A DNA stretch of 46,287 bases, taken from Candidatus Magnetominusculus sp. LBB02 (lineage in GTDB: Bacteria > Nitrospirota > Thermodesulfovibrionia > Thermodesulfovibrionales > Magnetobacteriaceae). The stretch spans positions 1 to 46,287 of the forward strand of contig JAKOEO010000023.1 of the NCBI GenBank assembly GCA_022321325.1, in the 5' to 3' direction. A program made the translations under genes and the position numbers. The notes under the pieces are model-generated. The model did not search any database and was not told the DNA's origin. It was given only the letters and a program-made list of their open reading frames with translations. Shown one piece after another: positions 41,464 to 46,287 of this stretch (position 1 is its first letter; the number at the start of each line of letters is the position of its first letter).

Positions 41464-41499
41464 AACCGGCTCTGGCAGTGTTGCGCGCAGCAGCCGGTT
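41464..41499. terminator. hairpin between convergent redox operon and 3D-domain gene
   Basis: AACCGGCT (41464-41471) and AGCCGGTT (41492-41499) are perfect 8-bp arms with a 20-base loop located between two convergent stops. No strong T-run follows, so termination is likely but not certain. Confidence 0.45.
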
Positions 41500-41503
41500 T
41501 GGC

Positions 41504-41983
41504 TTATGCCTTATTGTAGTAAACGGTCTTTTTCTGCCTGCCGAATTCCTTTGCCTCTTCGATGGACTCTACAAACAGGTCAATAATCCTGCCTTTGACG
41601 CGGCTTCCCGTGTCCTCGGCGACACGCCAGCCTATGCCCTCGATATAGACAAGCGAACCTATGGGGATTACATCTGGGTCAACCGCTACGGTTCTTAATT
41701 TATTTGGCGAGGTGCCGGACTTTGTAAGACCGAGCTTTGACCACTTGCCGCAGCTCTTGTCCGACGGCTCATATGCGGTAACCTCAAATTCGCCCTCTTG
41801 CAGATTGGCCATAAACTTGTCTTTTTCGGCATGGAATGTTGTCTCTAAGCGCGCCATTTGCTGGGTTAATCTGGTATTTTGAGCCTTCAGGTTATCCATG
41901 TAGTGCATTGCAATTACAAAGGCAAGGGCCGCGGTTAAAAGCGGCAGCATATAGCATTTCGTAAGCATCCTTTTTTTCAGCAT
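41504..41983 (-). CDS. membrane-anchored 3D-domain protein
   Basis: The 159-residue product has an N-terminal membrane helix (LPLLTAALAFVIAMHY), a short coiled coil, and a 3D (Asp-Asp-Asp) domain: VTAYEPSDKSCGKWSKLG, TVAVDPDVIPIGSLVYIEG, VAEDTGSRVKGRIIDLFV. The three Asp are visible in AVDP, AEDTG and IDLF. The fold occurs in MltA-like transglycosylases and cell-wall proteins. Its location would be the periplasm, facing peptidoglycan. GGGGGG precedes the ATG. Enzyme activity is not shown by motif alone. Confidence 0.8.
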   Translation of the reverse strand: MLKKRMLTKCYMLPLLTAALAFVIAMHYMDNLKAQNTRLTQQMARLETTFHAEKDKFMANLQEGEFEVTAYEPSDKSCGKWSKLGLTKSGTSPNKLRTVAVDPDVIPIGSLVYIEGIGWRVAEDTGSRVKGRIIDLFVESIEEAKEFGRQKKTVYYNKA

Positions 41984-42276
41984 TGATTACCCCCCTAAGC
42001 ATAAATTATGCCGCATCGTTTAAAGACGAGTTTAATTGATTTTATCGGCGCAGTACTCCGGTGCCTCCATTTACAAAGCAATAATCATGCCAAAACATGC
42101 AGTAACACAGAAATGCTCAATGATTTTAGGGATTTCACAGGGCGGCTGTCAAGGAGTTGTTTAGGGTTTGACACGCTGCCTGTGTTGCAATATTGCAACA
42201 GCGGTGTGTCTTCAATGCAACACTTTTGATTGAGCAAGAAATTAAGGCTACAAACGCCCTCTTGCCGCATTGGTCC
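41984..42276. other. intergenic region with dyad, no supported gene
   Basis: A short plus-strand open frame lies here, but it lacks a ribosome-binding site and any family pattern. The stretch holds the 18-bp palindrome described separately and the left target duplication of a miniature element. Confidence 0.5.
42183..42200. promoter_or_regulatory. 18-bp perfect palindrome, probable regulator binding site
   Basis: TGTTGCAATATTGCAACA is a perfect dyad. Flanking GACAC (42168-42172) and GTGTC (42206-42210) extend it as an imperfect 43-bp dyad. A half-site TGCAACA follows downstream. Such long symmetric sites are typical of dimeric regulators, for example Fis-type activators. Target gene is unclear. 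Confidence 0.5.
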
Positions 42277-42512
42277 GCAGGGCAAACGCATTAGAAAAAT
42301 AAAGCTGAAATTACCTATGCAATTACACCATCTTGGCCCAGTCAGTCATTCCGGCTTGTCCGGAATCTTCCCTAATCTTTCCTTCTGAGGGTTTTAAACG
42401 ATGATTTTGCCTAACTCGGAGGCATAAGGACAGATTCCGGACAAGCCGGAATGACGACATTAAGAGAAAATTTATGGTGCAATTCTCTAATGCGTTTGCC
42501 CTGCATTGGTCC
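42269..42512. mobile_element. complete miniature inverted-repeat transposable element with 8-bp target duplication
   Basis: GCAGGGCAAACGCATTAGA (42277-42295) is repeated exactly in inverse at 42486-42504 as terminal inverted repeats. Both ends are flanked by the direct repeat ATTGGTCC (42269-42276 and 42505-42512), an 8-bp target duplication. Inside is a perfect 24-bp inverted repeat (42345-42368 and 42432-42455). The 228-bp body has no transposase, so it would be moved by an enzyme in trans. Fragments of relatives occur at 4012-4068 and 32456-32548. Confidence 0.88.
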
Positions 42513-42521
42513 GTATCGTAT

Positions 42522-42550
42522 TTGACAATCTCTCTTCCCATTGTTATAAT
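42522..42550 (+). promoter_or_regulatory. consensus sigma70 promoter giving a leaderless transcript
   Basis: TTGACA (42522-42527) and TATAAT (42545-42550) match consensus exactly with 17-base spacing. The ATG of the next gene starts 7 bases after the -10, where transcription would begin. It begins 10 bases after the right end of the miniature element's target duplication. Confidence 0.85.
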
Positions 42551-42556
42551 AAACAT

Positions 42557-42817
42557 ATGAGCGTGATAACGATACCGAGGGTGTTAAGAGAAAAACTGGG
42601 CGAAGATGGTGCTGAGGCCCTTGTTAATATTATTAATGAGACGGACTCGACATCTCGCAGGGATTTGGCAACTAAAGCAGACCTGTCAGAAGAGGTCGGC
42701 AAGTTACGGCTTGAAATAGAGAAATCCAGCAAAGAGAATATCAAGTGGATGTTTCTATTTTGGATAGGCCAAATAGCCGTGATGGTTGCACTGTTAAAAA
42801 TCTTTGTAGTGAAATAA
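42557..42817 (+). CDS. coiled-coil membrane protein, DUF1640/CCDC90-like
   Basis: The 86-residue protein begins MSVITIPRVLREKLGEDGAEA, a motif typical of the DUF1640-like (coiled-coil membrane) group, has a short coiled coil (KADLSEEVGKLRLEIEKSSKEN) and ends in one membrane helix (WMFLFWIGQIAVMVALLKIFVV). The ATG coincides with the predicted transcription start and has no ribosome-binding site, so a leaderless message is likely. A longer in-frame start at 42506 would lie inside the mobile element's flank. Function is unknown. Confidence 0.7.
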   Translation: MSVITIPRVLREKLGEDGAEALVNIINETDSTSRRDLATKADLSEEVGKLRLEIEKSSKENIKWMFLFWIGQIAVMVALLKIFVVK

Positions 42818-42904
42818 TGCTTCATTGACCTTTGTGTCCAAAATGCGTCAGCTTAAGATAATAAAGTGCATCAGCAGATGATGATACTAAACATATATGG
42901 CCGC

Positions 42905-42918
42905 TTAATTATAATTAA
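42905..42918. promoter_or_regulatory. 14-bp AT palindrome before the FmdE gene
   Basis: TTAATTATAATTAA is a perfect dyad 24 bases before the fmdE-family start. It contains a TATAAT that could be the -10, so it may be an operator overlapping the promoter. Confidence 0.4.
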
Positions 42919-42941
42919 CGCACTGGAGGCCGACGGGGACT

Positions 42942-43523
42942 ATGGCATTCGATTTTGAAAGGCTGCTTGAGGAATCAACAAAAATACACGGGCATCTCTG
43001 CGCCGGGCAGGTGTTGGGCGTTAAGATGTCTATTTTAGGGCTTAAATTAGTGGGACTTTCTGACCCAAAGGGCAAAGACAGGAAGGACATTATTGTATAT
43101 GTCGAGATAGACCGCTGCGCCACAGACGCGATTCAGTCCGTTACCGGCTGTTCTCTTGGCCACAGGTCAATGAAGTTTATGGACTACGGCATAATGGCGG
43201 CCACTTTTTTGAATATGAAAACCCGGACGGCAGTGCGCGTTATAGCCCGCGAGGACTCGCGGGAAAAGGCAAAACGCCTTTTCCCCGACATAGCAAACCC
43301 ATACGAGGCACAGCTCACGGCCTATAAGCAGATGTCTGACGAGGAACTATTTTATACAATGCCTGTAACCGTAAATATCCCGCCAGAGGACATGCCGGGA
43401 CGCCCCATAAAGCGTGTAAGATGCGCCATATGCGGCGATTACGTTCAGGATATGAGGCACGTTTACAAAGATGGCAAGGATGTGTGCAAGGCGTGCGCCA
43501 ACGGCGGTTATTACACAAAATAG
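42942..43523 (+). CDS. FmdE-family protein with C-terminal zinc ribbon
   Basis: The 193-residue protein matches the FmdE family: HGHLCAGQVLGVKMSILGLKLVG at the start, VYVEIDRCATDAIQSVTGCSLGHRSMKFMDYG, then a C-terminal ribbon with CAICGDYV and CKACANGGYY. FmdE is encoded near molybdenum or tungsten formylmethanofuran dehydrogenases in methanogens, and homologues are found widely near redox enzymes; its chemistry is unclear. A molybdopterin oxidoreductase gene lies 1.5 kb upstream. Cys and His residues suit metal binding. Confidence 0.8.
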   Translation: MAFDFERLLEESTKIHGHLCAGQVLGVKMSILGLKLVGLSDPKGKDRKDIIVYVEIDRCATDAIQSVTGCSLGHRSMKFMDYGIMAATFLNMKTRTAVRVIAREDSREKAKRLFPDIANPYEAQLTAYKQMSDEELFYTMPVTVNIPPEDMPGRPIKRVRCAICGDYVQDMRHVYKDGKDVCKACANGGYYTK

Positions 43524-43556
43524 CCTCACGCTGTCGGCTTAGGCTCTATTTTTTTT
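43521..43556 (+). terminator. terminator of the FmdE gene
   Basis: TAGCCT and AGGCTCTA form a short imperfect stem starting at the stop codon, and a run of eight T follows. The stem is weak, but the position and T-run fit. It overlaps the end of the convergent sigma-54 gene. Confidence 0.5.
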
Positions 43557-44844
43557 CAATCTCATATTCTTTTATCTTATTCATGAGCGTCTTATAGTCA
43601 ACTTTCAGGAGCGCCGAGGCCTTTCTCTTGTTGCCTCCGGTTTTCTTGATAGCCTTTTTAATAGCCGCGGTCTCGACTTCTTTGACCATGCGCCCGGTAA
43701 TCTCTTTCAGAGGCAGAGTCAGGTCGCTTATCATAAAGTTCAGGGACATGGTCTGTTCGCTTTCCACAACGCCTGCCTCGTAAGGCGTGATAATCTCTAT
43801 ATGCTTGTCCTCGATGATGTTAGAGTCAGGGCCACAAAACAGGACAGCGCGCCTGGCGACATATTTAAGTTCCCTGACATTGCCTGGCCAGCAGTGGCTT
43901 TGCAGGGTTTTGATTATAGAATCTGAATATTTCATCTTGGGGCGTCCTAGCTCGGCACACACATCGTCAACAAACGCACGAAAAAGAAGCGGTATATCTT
44001 CCTGCCTCTCTCTAAGGGCAGGTATATTGATAAAAAACTCCCCAAGCCGGTAGAACAAGTCCTCTCGTATCTTCTTTTCCTTCAGGCTTTTTCTTATATC
44101 GTTATTCGTGGCGGCAATTATACGCACATTTATATGTACAACCCTTGAGGAGCCTACGCAATAGAGCTTCTTTTCTTCGATAACGCTGAGGATTTTCCCC
44201 TGTATCCAATATGACATGTTCTGCAAGTCGTCAATAAATATTGTACCGTCTTGGGCGGCCTCGAAAAACCCCTGTTTTTTCCTATATGCGCCGGTAAATG
44301 AACCCTTTTCATGGCCGAAGAGTTCGGTCTCTATCAGGGACTCAGGGATTGCGTTAATATCTACATGGACAAACGGCTTTGGCGACCTTCTGCTAAGCGT
44401 ATGAAGAATGCGCGCTATCATAGTCTTTCCGGTGCCGGTCTCTCCTTGTATAATAACTGTGAAATCAGTCTCTGCAACCTGCTTTATCTTGTCAATAACC
44501 TTTTGCATTTCCTTGTTATTAGTGATCAACTTCTTCATATACTTCTCTGGATTCTCGATAACTTCCATGGCGTCGGTAAGCGAAGAAAACTGGTAGATCT
44601 TATGACTGCCGCATGGCCTCGATATCTCTGCATCACCCAATGGAATCAGATCTTCTACATCGCCGCACGGGATCGGTATCTCGGCATCGCCTAATGGAAT
44701 CGCATCGCCATAGGGCATCTGCTCCTCAGCCAGAGACAGGCCATCGCACTCGTTACGGTTTAATATCGGCTTGTAGCGGATACGTGAAAGGCTGACCGCC
44801 GACTTATCATCAAATCGAATCTTTGCCCTATTTGTGTATTTCAT
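43546..44844 (-). CDS. sigma-54-dependent transcriptional activator
   Basis: The 432-residue protein has an AAA+ domain with Walker A GETGTGKT (134-141), sigma-54 contact loop GSFTGA (181-186) in place of the usual GAFTGA, Walker B TIFIDDLQN, and the R-finger region PALRERQEDIPLL. A Fis-type helix-turn-helix (IKKAIKKTGGNKRKASALLKVDYKTLMNKI) closes it. The first about 100 residues carry no receiver, PAS or GAF fold; instead they repeat IPLGDAEI and IPCGDVED. AAGGAGA precedes the ATG. Targets are unknown. The convergent neighbour is fmdE. Confidence 0.9.
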   Translation of the reverse strand: MKYTNRAKIRFDDKSAVSLSRIRYKPILNRNECDGLSLAEEQMPYGDAIPLGDAEIPIPCGDVEDLIPLGDAEISRPCGSHKIYQFSSLTDAMEVIENPEKYMKKLITNNKEMQKVIDKIKQVAETDFTVIIQGETGTGKTMIARILHTLSRRSPKPFVHVDINAIPESLIETELFGHEKGSFTGAYRKKQGFFEAAQDGTIFIDDLQNMSYWIQGKILSVIEEKKLYCVGSSRVVHINVRIIAATNNDIRKSLKEKKIREDLFYRLGEFFINIPALRERQEDIPLLFRAFVDDVCAELGRPKMKYSDSIIKTLQSHCWPGNVRELKYVARRAVLFCGPDSNIIEDKHIEIITPYEAGVVESEQTMSLNFMISDLTLPLKEITGRMVKEVETAAIKKAIKKTGGNKRKASALLKVDYKTLMNKIKEYEIEKK

Positions 44845-45106
44845 TAAATCATCTCCTTAAATAACCCGCCATTGACGCCCTACATCATGGCGATATTTTA
44901 ACTATTGTATTTATAAGTCTCTATTATAACGTATTTTCACATAAAATGAAACACAAAATAAATATTTTTGATAAAAGTGAGTTTATAGTGTTAAAATATT
45001 AAATAGCGGCCAGCAGTTACAGGCATCTTGGTTAATGTCTGAAGGGCTGTCCACAGCATGTCTTCTTTGAAGACAGCGTTATCAGTTTTTCACAAGGAAG
45101 GGGAAA

Positions 45107-45238
45107 ATGAAACATTTGACAGTGCTTGTGCTGCTTTTAACTCTTACGGCGGCAGCTTGTTCTTCGACGCCGTCTTTTCCAGATAAAGCGCGGGCTAAAC
45201 CGCCGGATGTCTTTGATAACAAGCAGGGAAACGGCTGA
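45107..45238 (+). CDS. 43-residue lipoprotein
   Basis: This short gene encodes a lipoprotein signal (HLTVLVLLLTLTAAAC) with the lipobox TAAAC and only about 25 residues after the Cys, rich in Pro, Lys and Asp. AGGAAGGGG lies just upstream of the ATG. It is one of the small lipoproteins of unknown role that are easily missed. The 260 bases before it, upstream of the divergent sigma-54 gene, are AT-rich and hold no other gene. Confidence 0.6.
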   Translation: MKHLTVLVLLLTLTAAACSSTPSFPDKARAKPPDVFDNKQGNG

Positions 45239-45360
45239 GACAATCCCTTTTAAGGCCGGAGTTTCCGGTCTGGACATTTCAGAGCATTGCGGCGGCGTTT
45301 TAGGGCGGTTATTTTAATATTTTCTGATATACATCATATACATAGCGCCCTGTTTTATAT

Positions 45361-45385
45361 GACAATATATTAGACGACAATATAT
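45361..45385 (+). repeat. two direct GACAATATAT repeats before the DUF1858 gene
   Basis: GACAATATAT occurs at 45361-45370 and 45376-45385, 15 bases apart, ending 21 bases upstream of the DUF1858 start. It could be a tandem operator or part of the promoter. Confidence 0.45.
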
Positions 45386-45406
45386 AGCAAGATGGAGGTA
45401 CACGAT

Positions 45407-45607
45407 ATGGCAAAAGTAACAAAGGATACGATAATAGGCAACGCGATAAAAGAGTCTCCAGGCGCTAAGGCCGTCATAGAGAAGCACTTTGGCGGCGGCT
45501 GCTTCACCTGTCCCGGTATCAATATGGAGACTATCGCCTTTGGGTCAATGATGCATAACCTTGACCCGCAGAAGATCGTTGACGAGATTAACGCCCTTGA
45601 AACCTAA
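45407..45607 (+). CDS. DUF1858 redox-disulfide domain protein
   Basis: The 66-residue protein has the DUF1858 layout: VTKDTIIGNAIKESPGAKAVIEKHF followed by GGGCFTCPGINMETI with a CxxC pair, then a helical C terminus. This family often lies near hybrid cluster proteins and is thought to hold a redox-active disulphide. GGAGG 8 bases before ATG 45407 sets the start; an upstream in-frame ATG lacks one. The zinc-ribbon gene follows 23 bases later. Confidence 0.85.
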   Translation: MAKVTKDTIIGNAIKESPGAKAVIEKHFGGGCFTCPGINMETIAFGSMMHNLDPQKIVDEINALET

Positions 45608-45630
45608 TAAAACTTTGGAGGAGTAAAGAC

Positions 45631-45759
45631 ATGGAATTAAAATGCTTTGTATGCGGTACGACTGATAAGAACAGGGTCTTTTTCGAGTGTTACCATGAGG
45701 GTGAGAAAAAGGTTACCTGTGTTCGCTGTCTGCCAAGTTTGATTCACGGCCAGCACTAA
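45631..45759 (+). CDS. 42-residue zinc-ribbon-like protein
   Basis: The product begins MELKCFVCGTTDKNRVFFEC and ends KVTCVRCLPSLIHGQH. The Cys pairs CxxC (5 and 8) and CxxC near 34-37, plus Cys20 and nearby His, suggest a zinc ribbon or small metal site. GGAGGA precedes the ATG. It is the second gene of the DUF1858 mini-operon, so a shared redox or metal function is likely. No named family is recognised. Confidence 0.7.
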   Translation: MELKCFVCGTTDKNRVFFECYHEGEKKVTCVRCLPSLIHGQH

Positions 45760-45771
45760 ATGTTTCAGCAA

Positions 45772-45794
45772 CGCGGGGGCGGTACGTCCCCGCG
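45772..45794. terminator. bidirectional hairpin terminator
   Basis: CGCGGGG and CCCCGCG form a perfect 7-bp stem with a 9-base loop, followed by ATTTTAT, between the zinc-ribbon gene and the convergent OmpH-like gene. Confidence 0.7.
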
Positions 45795-45797
45795 ATT

Positions 45798-46287
45798 TTA
45801 TGGCTTCTTTCGTTCGTATAACTCTATGACTCTGCTTGTAATGTCAACTGTGTTTTTGTAATATGCCACAACGCCCCTCTCAAGGATTACCGTGTAGTCT
45901 TCCTTTTTATTAAGCTCCTGAAGTATCTCGCTGACATCCTTATAAACCTGTGCCTTCAGCCACCTGTCCATCTGCATCAGCTCGGCGTCAAGGTCTTCTC
46001 TCTGGTGCCTTGCGGTAAGCGCCTTATGGTTGAATTCGTTTTCCAGCGCCATCGCCTCATCGGGTTTGAGGCTGCCTTTGTCCAGCTTTTCCCTGAGTTG
46101 TTTTAATTCCTCTTCTGTGGCCGCCAGAGGTTTTCTCTTCAGTTCAAGTGTGTTTTGGTAACGCTGCCGGTATGCCGCCACAGCAGATGCCTCATTCATT
46201 ACCCGATGTATGTCAAAGACTCCTACTTTCAGTGTCTCCGCTTGCAGCGATATCGGAATTAGCAGGGCGATTGCAAGCGCTGCGAAT
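45798..46287 (-). CDS. OmpH/Skp-like periplasmic chaperone, 5' end outside the window
   Basis: The open frame runs to the window edge, so at least 162 residues are visible and the start is missing. A signal-peptide region (FAALAIALLIPISLQA) is followed by ETLKVGVFDIHRVMNEASA, the usual OmpH/Skp opening. Then comes a long charged helix with heptads (EEELKQLREKLDKGSLKPDEA) and a C-terminal YTVILERGVVAYYKNTVDIT. Skp holds unfolded outer-membrane proteins in the periplasm. It implies a diderm cell. An in-frame ATG at 46199 is internal. Confidence 0.85.
   Translation of the reverse strand, partial: FAALAIALLIPISLQAETLKVGVFDIHRVMNEASAVAAYRQRYQNTLELKRKPLAATEEELKQLREKLDKGSLKPDEAMALENEFNHKALTARHQREDLDAELMQMDRWLKAQVYKDVSEILQELNKKEDYTVILERGVVAYYKNTVDITSRVIELYERKKP

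Noticed and set aside
42008-42229. Plus-strand coding region before the miniature element
   Set aside because: No ribosome-binding site, no recognisable family, and it contains the 18-bp palindrome.
1-46287. tRNA, rRNA or riboswitch genes
   Set aside because: No cloverleaf, ribosomal RNA stretch or known riboswitch core was seen by eye.

Overview
The window looks like a piece of chromosome from a magnetotactic bacterium of the Nitrospirota (Candidatus Magnetobacterium / Magnetominusculus type). The basis is a minus-strand magnetosome gene cluster at about 14.8-32.0 kb. It encodes recognisable MamE, MamI, MamA, MamB, MamM, MamP, MamQ and MamK, plus a block of long coiled-coil (Mad-like) proteins of the kind found in lineages that make bullet-shaped magnetite. 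The taxon is an inference from gene content; no rRNA or tRNA gene was seen.

Layout. 0-4.7 kb: a DUF4160/DUF2442 pair, two secreted surface proteins, an AT-rich stretch with gene debris and a mobile-element fragment, and a coiled-coil repeat protein. 4.7-9.9 kb (minus strand): a PilB/GspE-type ATPase, FolD, an MBL-fold hydrolase and ATP synthase subunits c and a. 10-12.4 kb (plus): a glycosyltransferase and ProA. 12.4-14.7 kb: a diheme cytochrome fused to FG-GAP-like repeats, and an EcsC-like protein whose paralogue lies inside the magnetosome cluster.

14.8-32.0 kb: the magnetosome cluster. Transcription runs from high to low coordinates: a phasin/coiled-coil-like gene, mamK, a MamL/LapA-like gene, a His/Glu-rich tail protein, a 53-residue membrane protein, mamP, mamM, an EcsC-like gene, a second LemA/MamQ-like gene, mamB, a His-rich four-helix membrane protein, mamA, mamI, mamE, mamQ, two long coiled-coil genes and a short one, a stand-alone TauE-type (MamO C-terminal-like) gene, a HEAT-repeat gene and two more coiled-coil genes. 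Many neighbours overlap by 1-4 bases. Upstream of the first gene lie a perfect dyad and eight exact copies of a 13-bp repeat. Together the genes cover membrane shaping, iron transport, redox and proteolytic maturation, and chain assembly on the MamK filament.

32.5-35.5 kb (minus): a two-component system, an RlmB-type methyltransferase and a small unknown gene. 35.7-41.4 kb (plus): a receiver protein, a receiver-NuoE fusion, a NuoF-like flavoprotein subunit and a large molybdopterin oxidoreductase. They form an operon shaped like an NAD-linked formate dehydrogenase or electron-bifurcating complex. However, the NuoF-like subunit lacks its NADH-binding acidic loop and the large subunit lacks the catalytic Cys/Sec-His pair. 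This receiver-coupled, apparently repurposed redox complex is, in my view, the strongest candidate for an undescribed system. 41.5-46.3 kb: a 3D-domain protein, a well-preserved miniature transposable element with 8-bp target duplications, a leaderless coiled-coil gene, an FmdE-family protein, a sigma-54 activator, a small lipoprotein, a DUF1858/zinc-ribbon mini-operon and the 3' part of an OmpH/Skp-like gene that runs off the window.
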